A stretch of DNA of 64,000 nucleotides from an uncultured Pedobacter sp. (GCF_946479715.1 NZ_CAMLHF010000002.1:14034-78033), one strand, 5' to 3'. Counted from the first letter of the stretch, positions 16,162-26,304 are shown. The notes: a model not told the origin generated them from the sequence alone. Made by a program: numbers and translations.

Positions 16162-19100
16162 ATGAAATTACCTGAATTTGCAGTAAAAAATTATCAGTTT
16201 ACACTGATCGTTTTCGTAGCAGTACTAGCCCTGGGGATATATTCCTTATTCACCATGCCAAGAAGTGAAGATCCTGAAACCCATCCTCCACAATTTACAG
16301 TAGTTGTGGTATATCCGGGAACTAATCCTAAGGATATGGAGCAGTTGGTTGTTGACCCCATGGAAAAAAAGATCCACGAACTTGACGACATTAAACATAT
16401 AACCACAGACATAAGTGATGGGCTGGCAGTGATGCAGATCATTTATAAATATAGCTCAAACCCTAATGATAAGTATCAGGAAGTGGTTAGGGAGATTAAC
16501 AGTTTAAGAACTGAATTGCCCCCTGATATAGCAGATATACGGATCAATAAACAGATTCCATCAGATGTTAGCATCTATCAGTTTGCTTTAGTAAGTGAAA
16601 ACACCTCGAATGCCACGCTTAAAAAATATTCGAAGGAACTAAAGGAACGGCTTGAAAAAATACAGGCTCTAAAAAAAGTTACCTATGCTGGCGTTCCTGA
16701 ACATCAGGTAAATATAAGGCTTAACATCCAAAAAATAGCTCATGAAAAACTTACTCAGAACAATGTTATTGCCGCTTTACAAAGTGAGAATGTAAACATT
16801 CCGGGTGGTAACATTAGTATGGGAAACAGGAAGCTGAACATTAAAACCAGTGGTAATTTTTCGAGCATAGACGAGGTTAAGAATACGGTAATCTATAGTG
16901 ATCAGGGAAAAGTGGTTTACCTGAAAGACATTGCCGATGTTTCGTTAGGCTATGAAGATGAAACGCATATTACCCGTTTAAACGGCTACAGAAGTAGTTT
17001 TATAAATGCAAGCTTAAAAGATGGAGAGAACATTATATCTGTGCAGGAAAAAGTTGTTCCCTTATTAACAGCTTTTAAAAAGGATTTACCGCCGGGTATT
17101 GACCTTGTAAAGGTTTTTGATCAGGCTAAAAGCGTAGATGTCAGGCTTTCGCATTTTACAAGAGATTTTGGTATCGCAATTTTATTGGTGCTGGTTACCT
17201 TACTGCCTCTGGGCACAAGGGCATCAGTTGTTGTGATGATCTCAATACCCCTGTCTCTAGCTATCGGACTTACCCTAATGAATGCATTGGGTTATAACAT
17301 CAATCAGCTAAGCATTGTAGGTATGATAGTAGCGCTGGGTATTCTGGTTGATGATAGTATTGTAGTGGTTGAAAATATTGAACGGTATCTGCGCATGGGC
17401 TACAGCAGAATAGAGGCTTCTATAAAGGCTACTTCTCAAATCGGCATTGCCGTTGTTGGCTGTACCATACTGCTTATATTTGCCTTTTTACCAATCGTTT
17501 TCTTACCCGAAGGAGCCGGGGATTTTATTAGAAGTTTACCGCTTTCTGTAATCACTACAATTTTTGCTTCTATGTTGGTATCACTAACAGTAGTCCCTTT
17601 TTTAGCAAGTATCATTTTGAAACCGCACATGAGTGAGGAGGGAAATTTTCTGCTTAGGGCAATGAAAAAAGGAATTCACACTACTTACGGAGCGGTACTT
17701 AATAAAGCGCTAAAAAGGCCGGTAGTTACACTCATCATTATTGGAGGGATCTTTATTGCCTCTCTTGGATTAGTTCCGGTTATAGGAAGCAGCCTGTTCC
17801 CAAAATCTGAGAAGCCAATGTTTCTGGTAGATATAGAAACGCCAGAGGGAACCAATATAAATACCACAAATAAAGTAACAAGGTATGTGGAATCTATACT
17901 GAAAAAAGTACCTGAAATAAGTTCATTTTCAAGTAATGTTGGTAAAGGAAATCCAAGAATCTATTACAATGTGATACCACACAATGAAAGCGAAAATTAT
18001 GCACAGATCTTTGTTCAGGTAGAGGGACTGGAAACCCGGGAAAAAGTTGCGGTAATTGAAAGGGTAAGAAAAGAGCTGAATGGTTACCCTGGTGCAAACA
18101 TTAAGGTTAAGGACTTTGAACAGGGCCCGCCTGTTGATGCCCCCCTTGCCTACCGCATTTATGCAGATGATCTTGACGGCCTGCGCAAAACAGCATTCGA
18201 TATTGCCTCGCTGATCAGTAAAGTAGATGGAACCATTTACGTAAACAATCCTTTGTTGGTAAAACCTACAGACCTTAAGGTTACAATAAATAAAGAAAAG
18301 GCTGCTTTGCTGGGTGTTGCTTCTGCGGATATTGACCGCACAGTTCGATTGGGATCTGCCGGGTTAAATGTAGCAACGTACAGGGAAGACTCAGGAAAAG
18401 CAGACAATTATAATGTGAACGTTTCTATTCCAAGAAATAACAACATTCAGGATATCAGTATGTTCGACAGGCTATATGTCCCGTCTTCGTCCGGGATAAA
18501 TATCCCTCTGAAAAACGTGGCATCTATTGGTTTCGAGAGTTCACCAAACCAGATCAGACACTATGATAAGGACAGATACGTAACTATTTCTGCTTTCGTA
18601 AAACCGGGTTATAATGTACAACGCCTGGATGAGGAGATTACTGAAAAACTGAACAAGTTTAAATTCCCTGAAGGCTTCTCTTTTAAAGTTGCAGGTGAGA
18701 AAGAAAGTAAAGAAGAAAGTTTTGGCAACCTTGGTCTTATCCTTATTGTTACTGTTTTTGGTTTTCTTGGTGTGTTGATACTTGAGTTCAAAACCTTTAA
18801 AAGTATATTGATTGTGCTATCGGTTATTCCACTTGGGATAGTTGGAGGATTGATCATGCTGTTCTTTGCAGGTGAAACGCTCTCCTTTACAGCCACAATT
18901 GGTTTTATTGCATTAGTAGGGATAGAAGTTAAAAACTCTCTACTGGTTGTAGATTTTACAAATCAGTTAAGGGCACAGGGAAAAAGTATTGAAGAAGCGA
19001 TTATTGAAGCAGGGGAAATTAGATTTGTACCCATACTTTTGACGTCGTTAACAGCTATAGGCGGATTACTGCCTCTTGTGATCGAATATAGTGAATTGTA

Positions 19101-19221
19101 TTCTCCACTTGCCTTGGTGCTTATTGGTGGCTTAATTAGCTCTACATTATTATCAAGACTAGTAACACCGGTGATGTATAAACTGTTACCACCAAAAATT
19201 GCAGTTGACCAAACAATATAA
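16162..19221 (+). CDS. RND-family efflux pump permease (HAE1/AcrB-like)
   Basis: Proton-driven inner-membrane pump, 1019 residues, with the usual repeat of one plus five transmembrane helices around large periplasmic loops. TM4 carries GILVDDSIVVVENIERYL (about 395-412), holding the paired acidic residues of the proton relay; the second half repeats the pattern at GFIALVGIEVKNSLLVVDF. The hydrophobic-residue-rich HAE type fits better than CusA metal pumps, but substrate cannot be read from sequence. Last gene of the TetR-controlled operon, followed by a perfect terminator. Confidence 0.94.
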   Translation: MKLPEFAVKNYQFTLIVFVAVLALGIYSLFTMPRSEDPETHPPQFTVVVVYPGTNPKDMEQLVVDPMEKKIHELDDIKHITTDISDGLAVMQIIYKYSSNPNDKYQEVVREINSLRTELPPDIADIRINKQIPSDVSIYQFALVSENTSNATLKKYSKELKERLEKIQALKKVTYAGVPEHQVNIRLNIQKIAHEKLTQNNVIAALQSENVNIPGGNISMGNRKLNIKTSGNFSSIDEVKNTVIYSDQGKVVYLKDIADVSLGYEDETHITRLNGYRSSFINASLKDGENIISVQEKVVPLLTAFKKDLPPGIDLVKVFDQAKSVDVRLSHFTRDFGIAILLVLVTLLPLGTRASVVVMISIPLSLAIGLTLMNALGYNINQLSIVGMIVALGILVDDSIVVVENIERYLRMGYSRIEASIKATSQIGIAVVGCTILLIFAFLPIVFLPEGAGDFIRSLPLSVITTIFASMLVSLTVVPFLASIILKPHMSEEGNFLLRAMKKGIHTTYGAVLNKALKRPVVTLIIIGGIFIASLGLVPVIGSSLFPKSEKPMFLVDIETPEGTNINTTNKVTRYVESILKKVPEISSFSSNVGKGNPRIYYNVIPHNESENYAQIFVQVEGLETREKVAVIERVRKELNGYPGANIKVKDFEQGPPVDAPLAYRIYADDLDGLRKTAFDIASLISKVDGTIYVNNPLLVKPTDLKVTINKEKAALLGVASADIDRTVRLGSAGLNVATYREDSGKADNYNVNVSIPRNNNIQDISMFDRLYVPSSSGINIPLKNVASIGFESSPNQIRHYDKDRYVTISAFVKPGYNVQRLDEEITEKLNKFKFPEGFSFKVAGEKESKEESFGNLGLILIVTVFGFLGVLILEFKTFKSILIVLSVIPLGIVGGLIMLFFAGETLSFTATIGFIALVGIEVKNSLLVVDFTNQLRAQGKSIEEAIIEAGEIRFVPILLTSLTAIGGLLPLVIEYSELYSPLALVLIGGLISSTLLSRLVTPVMYKLLPPKIAVDQTI

Positions 19222-19229
19222 GAAATAGT

Positions 19230-19275
19230 AAACCCTTAAAAAAATACCCACTAATGGGTATTTTTTTAAGGGTTT
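19230..19275. terminator. Intrinsic terminator after the RND operon
   Basis: Perfect 21-bp arms with a 4-nt loop (CTAA), containing A7/T7 tracts inside the stem, 8 bp after the pump stop codon. The stem is symmetrical and could work in both directions. Confidence 0.9.
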
Positions 19276-19322
19276 TATAGGGTTTAATTTGTGGCGGATA
19301 ATCTTCACAAATTAACTTTATT

Positions 19323-19994
19323 ATGAAATTAAAATCTTTATTAACAGCCTCACTGTTTTTAATTGCACCTTTTGCAATTAAAGCTCAAACCGTCCAAATT
19401 TCAGCTTCAGAAGCTGATGCAAAAATTATTGTAGACGGACAAATTTTAGGTACAGGTAATGCAAAAATCAAAGTCCCAAAAAACTCTTGCGTAAATGTAA
19501 AAGTGCAGAAAGCCGGGTTCTTAAGGTATGAGCAAACTTTCTGCAATAAGAAGGGAATGGCCGAACCGCCAAAGAAGCAGTTTTTTGACATGAAGAAGGA
19601 TGATGCAGAGGAAGCTTCAATAAAAACGGATCAGGCTAACATCGACTTTTCTATTGAAATCAATAAAAAGCAAGATGTGGCTGAGGTTTGGAAACGTGCA
19701 AATCAAATCGTAACGGATTATTTTGATGCCATTGAAGTTGCCGACAAAGAAACATCCTATTTAAGAACTTCATGGAGCATTCAAAGTTTCCAGCAAAACA
19801 CTATCAGAACACGTTTAATTATTAAATTATCTAAAAGTGAGCCGCTTACTTATAAGGTTAAACTTGTAAGTGAATTTTCTGGTGCTCCTTTAACAAGCGT
19901 AAAAGCTGATGAACAGTTTCACGATTGGGATCGTGTATTGAGAAAATACCAAAATGTTATTTCTGACTTCACCACACGTTTAGGAAACCAGTAG
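19323..19994 (+). CDS. Secreted protein with N-terminal PEGA-like domain, function unknown
   Basis: A 223-residue protein with a signal peptide ending near residue 21 (FAIKAQ). Residues 22-75 resemble a PEGA-like beta domain: ISASEADAKIIVDGQILG, then IKVPKNSCVNVKVQKAGF. The rest (about 105-223) is a mixed alpha/beta region with a repeated charged pattern that I do not recognise. It has its own position between a terminator and a palindromic repeat, so it is probably transcribed alone. A periplasmic or outer-membrane-facing location is likely; no function is proposed. Confidence 0.8.
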   Translation: MKLKSLLTASLFLIAPFAIKAQTVQISASEADAKIIVDGQILGTGNAKIKVPKNSCVNVKVQKAGFLRYEQTFCNKKGMAEPPKKQFFDMKKDDAEEASIKTDQANIDFSIEINKKQDVAEVWKRANQIVTDYFDAIEVADKETSYLRTSWSIQSFQQNTIRTRLIIKLSKSEPLTYKVKLVSEFSGAPLTSVKADEQFHDWDRVLRKYQNVISDFTTRLGNQ

Positions 19995-20026
19995 TTTAAT
20001 ACGCCCGGTAACGCTATCGTTTGCCT

Positions 20027-20115
20027 CGCCATCTCGAGGCAACGAGAGATCTCTTGACTATCAAGTAGCCGCAAATTGGCATAATCAAGAGATCTCTCCT
20101 ATCGTCGAGATGACG
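20027..20115. repeat. REP-like palindromic intergenic element
   Basis: Left arm 20027-20057 and right arm 20085-20115 are about 31 bp each and complementary apart from a few positions; the shared core is GAGAGATCTCTTGA. The loop is 27 nt. It lies between convergent genes with no open frame. The arm sequence looks like an interspersed palindromic repeat that may recur elsewhere in the genome. Confidence 0.7.
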
Positions 20116-20127
20116 ATTACCTTTTTA

Positions 20128-21579
20128 TTATTCAGTGGCTTCAACTTTTTTAGTCAAATAATAAACAGGTATCCCTATCAGCATAATTAACACCCCCCAC
20201 CCACAAGTATCTGTTTTATAGATTAAAAGTGCAACACTAAGTGCTGATGCTACTATGATATATAACATTGGCAGAACCGGATAACCAAAAGCCCGGTAAG
20301 GGCGTTCTGCATCAGGCATTTTTCTTCTTAAAATGAATATCCCATATATGGTAAGGATATAGAATATTAAAACAATGATCACTACAAAATCCAGAAGGGC
20401 TCCATATCTACCCGTTAAACACAACGCAGAAGCCCATGCTCCTTGTACCCATAAAGCCCAGCCCGGTACATCTGCTTTATTTAAAGTGGCGGCCTTTTTA
20501 AAGAACAACCCATCCTTTGCCATAGTATAGTATACCCTTGCACCCGCCATAATCAAACCATTATTACAGGCAAACGTAGAGATCATAATCATTACGGCAA
20601 TAATTATAGTCCCTGCTTGTCCAAAAATATATTGCGCAGCAACAACTGCTACCCTATCAGATTTTGCTGTGGTAATCTGGTCGAGAGGCAATACTGCCAC
20701 GTACATCAGATTAGCAAGAATATAAATTATGCTTACAATTAAAGTTCCCAGGAACAAACTCAGACCAACATTACGCTGAGGATTTTTAATCTCTCCGGCA
20801 ATGAAGGTAACCCCTGCCCAGGCATCACTCGAAAACAATGAACCAACCATTGCTGCAGAAATACCCGAAAGCAGCAGGCTTCCGCTAATAGGAGCCCAGG
20901 TCATTGTTTCTAAACTAAAAGAACGTGTTTCCCATGCATTGGCCCAGTTTGCATCCCAAACCTCAGCTTTTGCGGCAAGTGTAAATCCGAAAATGATTAA
21001 GCCAAAAAGTGATAAGATTTTTATAATCGTTAAAACAGTTTGCAGAATCTTACTATCCTTAACACCACGGCTATTCACAAATGTTAGGAAAACGATGGTT
21101 ACAATAGAGACCAACTGAGCTGCACTGATTGCATAATGCTCCGGAATACCTTTGTCGCTAACTCCTGTTTGAATTTGCCATAGGATATTATTTTCACTAA
21201 AAGGTTCATAGAGGTAGGCCGCAAACTTAGAAAACGCGACCCCTACTGCCGCAATAGTACCTGTTTGTATTACTGCAAACAGACTCCATCCATATAAAAA
21301 TGCAATCAGTTTATTATAAGCCTCCTTTAAATAAACGTATTGCCCTCCAGCTTTTGGAAACATTGCACTTAACTCTCCGTAACTAACTGCTGCAATGATG
21401 GTAATTATTGCGGTAACAACCCAGATGAGAATAAGCCAACCGGCAGAACCGACTTGTCGGGCTATATCAGCACTTACAATAAATATACCCGACCCAATCA
21501 TTGAGCCTACTACGAGCATGGTACCATCTAACAGTCCTAGTTCTCTCTTAAAAGAACCGTCTTGATTTTCTTTATCCAT
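20128..21579 (-). CDS. APC-family amino acid permease
   Basis: Inner-membrane carrier, 483 residues from the chosen ATG, with about 12-13 hydrophobic segments. The TM1 signature LGLLDGTMLVVGSMIGSGIF and later YVYLKEAYNKLIAFLYGW are typical of the LAT/amino-acid-transporter branch. An upstream ATG (21618) would add 13 polar residues that precede the usual family start, so 21577-21579 is preferred. The substrate, probably neutral amino acids, is not readable. Monocistronic, divergent from hppA across a 465-bp region. Confidence 0.9.
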   Translation of the reverse strand: MDKENQDGSFKRELGLLDGTMLVVGSMIGSGIFIVSADIARQVGSAGWLILIWVVTAIITIIAAVSYGELSAMFPKAGGQYVYLKEAYNKLIAFLYGWSLFAVIQTGTIAAVGVAFSKFAAYLYEPFSENNILWQIQTGVSDKGIPEHYAISAAQLVSIVTIVFLTFVNSRGVKDSKILQTVLTIIKILSLFGLIIFGFTLAAKAEVWDANWANAWETRSFSLETMTWAPISGSLLLSGISAAMVGSLFSSDAWAGVTFIAGEIKNPQRNVGLSLFLGTLIVSIIYILANLMYVAVLPLDQITTAKSDRVAVVAAQYIFGQAGTIIIAVMIMISTFACNNGLIMAGARVYYTMAKDGLFFKKAATLNKADVPGWALWVQGAWASALCLTGRYGALLDFVVIIVLIFYILTIYGIFILRRKMPDAERPYRAFGYPVLPMLYIIVASALSVALLIYKTDTCGWGVLIMLIGIPVYYLTKKVEATE

Positions 21580-21673
21580 ATGGTTTGTTTGGTTGGTTTT
21601 AGCATAAATCCAATACAAGAGCTTTATAAGTTATGTATCAACTGCCCTGCTAATATATTAAAAATACAGAACG

Positions 21674-21764
21674 TTCACACATCCTTCACACTTCCTTCAC
21701 ACCAAATCCACAAACGGGTACTTTTTTGTGAAGAATGTGTGTAGAATGTGTGAGTTATGTGAGG
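21674..21764. repeat. Long imperfect palindrome built of 11-bp-spaced TTCACAC / GTGTGAA units
   Basis: Three direct copies of TTCACACnTCC start at 21674, 21685 and 21696, exactly 11 bp apart. After a central AT/GC mixed loop, three inverted units start at 21733, 21744 and 21755 (GAATGTGTG, GAATGTGTG, TTATGTGAG), again 11 bp apart. Left and right arms are complementary at 23 of 29 positions. An inner CACAAA/TTTGTG pair extends the structure. It lies in the intergenic region between the APC permease and hppA, upstream of the hppA promoter. Confidence 0.75.
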
Positions 21765-21857
21765 ACTTTACCTTTCCGACTAATAAACCCAATTAAAAGC
21801 AACCAATGGCATAAATTCCCGGTTCATAAAAAAGGTTAGTAATCAATTCATTAAAAA

Positions 21858-21888
21858 TTTGGTAATTTCAGAAACACGCTTATTTTTG
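21858..21888 (+). promoter_or_regulatory. hppA promoter
   Basis: TTTG (21858-21861), 19 bp spacer, TATTTTTG (21881-21888): an exact match to the Bacteroidota -33/-7 promoter. Predicted start near 21894, leaving an unusually long leader of about 150 nt before hppA. Confidence 0.75.
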
Positions 21889-21892
21889 TAAA

Positions 21893-22044
21893 GCCCGGTC
21901 TTGCTAATTAAATGACTTAAGTGCTTTAAGGTAATGGCGAAAAAGGGCAATCTGCCAGCTACAAACAAATGGCTTTGGCCTTTTTTGGAGGCAGCTAAAG
22001 TCGACAACTAACAACCAAAAATAAACTAAACAAGAGATCAAAGT
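21893..22044 (+). promoter_or_regulatory. Long, probably structured 5' leader of hppA
   Basis: About 150 nt between the predicted start and the hppA ATG. Possible pairings: GCCC (21893-21896) with GGGC (21945-21948), enclosing a CTTAA/TTAAG hairpin near 21916-21930; and CTGCC (21952-21956) with GGCAG (21990-21994), enclosing GGCTTTGGCCTTTTTT. The last 45 nt are unstructured and purine-rich. I do not recognise a known riboswitch class. Confidence 0.4.
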
Positions 22045-24411
22045 ATGGAGTTTTTACAGAACAATTTAATCTATTTTATTCCCGCATTGGGTTTAATTGG
22101 CATCATTGTGATGGCAATTAAAAGCGCATGGGTAAACAAACAGGATGCAGGGGATAAAAACATGCAGGAACTGGCTGGCTATATTGCTGATGGTGCAATG
22201 GCCTTTTTAAAAGCTGAATGGAAAGTACTTAGCATTTTTGTTGTGTTTACAGCTGCATTGCTTGCCTATTCAGGAACGGTACATGAAGTTAACGGCGTAC
22301 AATTACACTCCAGCTGGATCATATCTATTGCTTTTATTATTGGAGCTGTGTTTTCTGCAACCGCAGGATACATTGGCATGAAAGCGGCAACAAAAGCAAA
22401 TGTTCGTACTACACAGGCTGCTAGAACTAGTTTAAAACAAGCGCTAAAGGTTTCTTTTACCGGCGGTACGGTAATGGGATTGGGTGTAGCGGGCTTAGCT
22501 ATTTTAGGCTTAGGCGGTTTATTTATTGTTTTCCTTAACATTTTTAATGTTGTACAACCAAACAGCACAGAATTGAAAACAGCAATAGAGGTACTAACCG
22601 GGTTTTCGTTAGGAGCCGAATCTATTGCGCTTTTTGCGCGTGTGGGCGGTGGTATTTACACCAAAGCTGCCGATGTTGGTGCCGACTTAGTTGGTAAAGT
22701 TGAAGCTGGAATTCCTGAAGATGATGTACGTAACCCGGCAACCATTGCAGATAATGTTGGCGACAATGTTGGTGATGTGGCCGGTATGGGAGCAGATTTA
22801 TTCGGATCTTATGTGGCAACCATACTAGCTACAATGGTATTAGGACAGGAAATTGTTGCGACAGATAATTTTGGGGGGTTGTCTCCGATACTATTGCCGA
22901 TGGTGATCTGCGGATTAGGGATCCTGTTTTCAATAGTAGGAACCTGGTTTGTGCGCATCAAGGGTGAGGATTCTAATGTACAAACAGCATTGAACCTTGG
23001 CAACTGGGGATCGATCGTAATTACTGCCATTGCATCTTATTTTATTGTGATGTGGATGCTGCCTTCAAATCTACATTTGCGTGGTGTTGATTTTACCAGC
23101 ATCGATGTATTTTTTGCGATCATAGTAGGTCTGATTGTGGGTACTTTAATGAGTATCATAACTGAATATTATACTGCGATGGGAAAAGGTCCCGTTAATT
23201 CAATTATCCAGCAATCTGGCACAGGCCATGCAACAAACATTATCGGTGGTTTATCGGTAGGTATGAAATCTACTGTTGCTCCTATCCTGGTTTTAGCGGG
23301 AGGTATCATTTTCTCGTATGCTTTTGCAGGATTATACGGTGTAGCGATTGCCGCCGCAGGTATGATGGCTACTACAGCAATGCAGTTAGCAATTGATGCA
23401 TTCGGCCCTATTGCTGATAATGCTGGAGGTATTGCTGAAATGAGTCAACTACCACCTGAAGTACGTGAACGTACTGACAATTTGGATGCTGTTGGTAATA
23501 CAACTGCAGCGACGGGTAAAGGATTTGCAATTGCTTCGGCAGCATTAACTTCGCTTGCTTTATTTGCGGCCTTTGTGGGTGTAGCGGGTATATCGGCTAT
23601 CGACATCTATAAAGCCCCTGTTTTGGCTGGGCTATTTGTAGGTGCGATGATTCCTTTTATATTTTCTGCATTATGTATTGCCGCGGTTGGTAAAGCTGCA
23701 ATGGATATGGTGCAGGAAGTTCGTCGCCAGTTCCGCGAAATTCCAGGAATTATGGAATACAAAGCAAAGCCGGAATACGAAAAATGCGTTGCCATTTCAA
23801 CCAAGGCTTCGATCCGCGAAATGATGTTGCCGGGTGCTATCGCACTTTTAGTTCCAATTATAGTGGGTTTTGGTTTCAAAGGTGTTTTCCCATCGGTAAG
23901 TTCTGCTGAAATATTAGGCGGTCTATTGGCCGGTGTTACAGTATCAGGAGTGCTTATGGGAATTTTCCAGAGTAATGCAGGCGGTGCCTGGGATAATGCT
24001 AAGAAATCATTTGAAAAAGGTGTAGAGATCAATGGCGAGATGCATTACAAAAAATCTGAGCCTCATAAAGCATCTGTTACAGGCGATACCGTTGGCGATC
24101 CTTTTAAAGATACTTCGGGTCCATCAATGAACATCCTTATTAAACTAATGTCTATTGTTTCCTTGGTTATTGCTCCATATATAGCTGTTGGTCCAGGCGA
24201 GAATACCGCCTCAAATACAGAAATCATGAATTCAATTCAGGTTTCTGCTAAATTCTCGGCATTAACACAAGAAATAGCTAAAAACGTAAAATCTTTGCCA
24301 GAGGAAACACCTAAAAGCATTCAATTTGCTCAACACAAAGTGAGCAATAGATTAAAAACAGACAGGAAACAGCTAACAAGATCGATTGACAACGCAAAAG
24401 CTCAACCTTAA
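22045..24411 (+). CDS. hppA: Membrane-bound ion-translocating pyrophosphatase
   Basis: Hydrolyses pyrophosphate and pumps H+ and/or Na+ across the inner membrane; 788 residues, about 16 membrane helices. The pyrophosphate-binding loops are intact: [11 protein letters not shown] and [19 protein letters not shown]. In the segment [10 protein letters not shown] the residue that is Lys in K+-independent enzymes is Ala, so this should be the K+-dependent type. Sequence alone does not decide between H+, Na+ or dual transport. The C terminus has an extra hydrophilic tail of roughly 50 residues. Monocistronic: strong promoter with long leader upstream, perfect terminator downstream. Confidence 0.96.
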   Translation: MEFLQNNLIYFIPALGLIGIIVMAIKSAWVNKQDAGDKNMQELAGYIADGAMAFLKAEWKVLSIFVVFTAALLAYSGTVHEVNGVQLHSSWIISIAFIIGAVFSATAGYIGMKAATKANVRTTQAARTSLKQALKVSFTGGTVMGLGVAGLAILGLGGLFIVFLNIFNVVQPNSTELKTAIEVLTGFSLGAESIALFARVGGGIYTKAADVGADLVGKVEAGIPEDDVRNPATIADNVGDNVGDVAGMGADLFGSYVATILATMVLGQEIVATDNFGGLSPILLPMVICGLGILFSIVGTWFVRIKGEDSNVQTALNLGNWGSIVITAIASYFIVMWMLPSNLHLRGVDFTSIDVFFAIIVGLIVGTLMSIITEYYTAMGKGPVNSIIQQSGTGHATNIIGGLSVGMKSTVAPILVLAGGIIFSYAFAGLYGVAIAAAGMMATTAMQLAIDAFGPIADNAGGIAEMSQLPPEVRERTDNLDAVGNTTAATGKGFAIASAALTSLALFAAFVGVAGISAIDIYKAPVLAGLFVGAMIPFIFSALCIAAVGKAAMDMVQEVRRQFREIPGIMEYKAKPEYEKCVAISTKASIREMMLPGAIALLVPIIVGFGFKGVFPSVSSAEILGGLLAGVTVSGVLMGIFQSNAGGAWDNAKKSFEKGVEINGEMHYKKSEPHKASVTGDTVGDPFKDTSGPSMNILIKLMSIVSLVIAPYIAVGPGENTASNTEIMNSIQVSAKFSALTQEIAKNVKSLPEETPKSIQFAQHKVSNRLKTDRKQLTRSIDNAKAQP

Positions 24412-24422
24412 ACTTCATTAGG

Positions 24423-24467
24423 CTAAAAATAAAAGGGATTTCGTAAAAGAATCCCTTTTATTTTTAG
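24423..24467. terminator. Intrinsic terminator after hppA
   Basis: Perfect 18-bp arms with a 9-nt loop starting 11 bp after the stop codon; GGGATT core flanked by A/T tracts. Confidence 0.9.
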
Positions 24468-24543
24468 ATATATTTTATTTAGGTTTGGCACTTATAATAT
24501 AAACTAGACGAGTTATAGATACACTTTAACTAAACTTTAAACT

Positions 24544-26241
24544 ATGAATTTTAGAAAGTCAATTGACTTACTTACACAAGAAGCTGCTGAAAGTGGTGAA
24601 GGAACCCTGAAACGGACCCTTGGCCCCGTCAATTTGGTGGCTTTGGGTATTGGTGCAATTATCGGTGCCGGACTGTTTTCCATAACCGGATCTGCCGCTG
24701 CCAATAATGCAGGGCCGGCCATTACCATCTCATTTGTTATTGCAGCTCTGGGTTGCGCTTTTGCAGGATTATGTTATGCTGAATTTGCGTCAATGATCCC
24801 GGTAGCAGGTAGTGCTTATACCTATTCTTATGCTACAATGGGTGAATTTATAGCCTGGATAATCGGATGGGATCTGGTATTGGAATATGCTTTGGGTGCC
24901 GCAACGGTATCCATTAGCTGGAGTAGGTATCTGGTCAAGTTTCTGGCGTATTACGACGTCCATCTGCCCGCACAGGTAACCATGTCGCCTTTTGAAACGG
25001 CAACTCTTTTAGATGGCACCGTAGTTTCTGGTATGTTCAACTTACCTGCCGTATTTATTATCGTCTTAATGTCCTTTGTATTGATCAGAGGAACCAGCGA
25101 ATCCGCATTTATTAATGGGCTTATTGTAGCTATTAAAGTTGTAATTGTATTCATTTTTATCCTTTTAGGATGGAAATATATTAACGCCGACAACTATTCA
25201 CCTTATTTCATTCCTGCTGATAAACCAGGTCACGAAAGTATGTTTACACACGGATGGGGAGGTGTAATACGAGCGGCCGGAATTGTTTTCTTTGCCTATA
25301 TAGGTTTTGATGCAGTTTCTACAGCTGCTCAGGAGGCAAAAAATCCTAAGAAAGATATGCCTATCGGTATCCTTGTTTCTTTGTTCATTTGTACAATTCT
25401 ATATATTCTTTTTGCACACGTTATGACCGGGGTAGCTAATTTTGACATGTTTAAAGGTCAGGATGGTATCGCTCCTGTTGCGGTTGCGATTGACAATATG
25501 GGTGTTAAAAATGCCGCAGGTGTTGTTGTTCCATCTTATCCATGGTTAAATAAGTTGATTATCCTTGCCATTCTGGGTGGTTATGCCTCAGTTATCCTGG
25601 TGATGCTATTGGGCCAATCGAGGGTATTCTTCTCGATGAGTAAAGATGGTTTATTACCAAAGGTATTCTCGAAAGTTCATCCTAAATATAGTACTCCTGC
25701 AAAAAGCAACTTATTATTTATGTTTTTTGTAAGCTTATTCGCAGCATTTGTTCCGGCCACTGTAGTTGGCGAGATGACAAGCATAGGTACTCTTTTGGCA
25801 TTTATTCTTGTTTGCATCGGAATAGTTATCCTAAGAAATAGAATGCCTGATTTGCCTCGTGCATTTAAAGTGCCTTTGGTACCGCTTATTCCAATACTAG
25901 GTGTAGCGGTTTGCTTAGGCATGATGGTATTCCTGCCTCTTGATACATGGGTTCGTCTATTAGTGTGGATGATTATTGGTATTAACGTGTACCTGTTCTA
26001 TGGTATGAAAAACAGTTTATTATCTGATAATTTACAAGCTACATTAGCGAAAAGCACTAAAACAGTTTCTTACGTAGGTTTTGGCCTTGCCATATTGTTG
26101 ATTATAGTGGCGTTAATTCACCACAATATTACCGACGGTAAAGACACAGGATTATACTACTTCTCTTTAGTGTTTGCAGTTGCGCATATCATTTTATACT
26201 TATACCGCGCTTCAACATCTAATCGAGTTCAAGCAAAGTAA
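24544..26241 (+). CDS. APC-family amino acid permease (cationic amino acid transporter type)
   Basis: Inner-membrane carrier, 565 residues, about 14 hydrophobic segments. TM1 reads LGIGAIIGAGLFSITGSAA, and later motifs AGSAYTYSYATMGEFIAWIIGWDL and FFAYIGFDAVSTAAQEAKNPKKD place it in the CAT/YfnA branch. The gene at 50587 is a paralogue sharing these motifs but with two additional hydrophilic insertions. Flanked by terminators on both sides, so monocistronic. Substrate not determinable. Confidence 0.93.
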   Translation: MNFRKSIDLLTQEAAESGEGTLKRTLGPVNLVALGIGAIIGAGLFSITGSAAANNAGPAITISFVIAALGCAFAGLCYAEFASMIPVAGSAYTYSYATMGEFIAWIIGWDLVLEYALGAATVSISWSRYLVKFLAYYDVHLPAQVTMSPFETATLLDGTVVSGMFNLPAVFIIVLMSFVLIRGTSESAFINGLIVAIKVVIVFIFILLGWKYINADNYSPYFIPADKPGHESMFTHGWGGVIRAAGIVFFAYIGFDAVSTAAQEAKNPKKDMPIGILVSLFICTILYILFAHVMTGVANFDMFKGQDGIAPVAVAIDNMGVKNAAGVVVPSYPWLNKLIILAILGGYASVILVMLLGQSRVFFSMSKDGLLPKVFSKVHPKYSTPAKSNLLFMFFVSLFAAFVPATVVGEMTSIGTLLAFILVCIGIVILRNRMPDLPRAFKVPLVPLIPILGVAVCLGMMVFLPLDTWVRLLVWMIIGINVYLFYGMKNSLLSDNLQATLAKSTKTVSYVGFGLAILLIIVALIHHNITDGKDTGLYYFSLVFAVAHIILYLYRASTSNRVQAK

Positions 26242-26250
26242 TTAAGCATA

Positions 26251-26299
26251 AATAGCAATAAAAAAGCCACTCAGTTTGAGTGGCTTTTTTATTGCTATT
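26251..26299. terminator. Intrinsic terminator between the permease and marC
   Basis: Perfect 23-bp arms with a 3-nt loop; GC core GCCACTCA flanked by A6/T6. An upstream alternative start for the next gene falls inside it. Confidence 0.92.
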
Positions 26300-26304
26300 T
26301 AATT

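Noticed and set aside
21674..21764. CRISPR-like array
   Set aside because: The 11-bp units are too short, have no spacers and are arranged as an inverted repeat; no cas genes are present.
23607..24032. 141-residue minus-strand ORF inside hppA
   Set aside because: Shadow of the highly conserved pyrophosphatase frame; low-complexity Pro/Ala/Ile composition typical of antisense reading of membrane genes.
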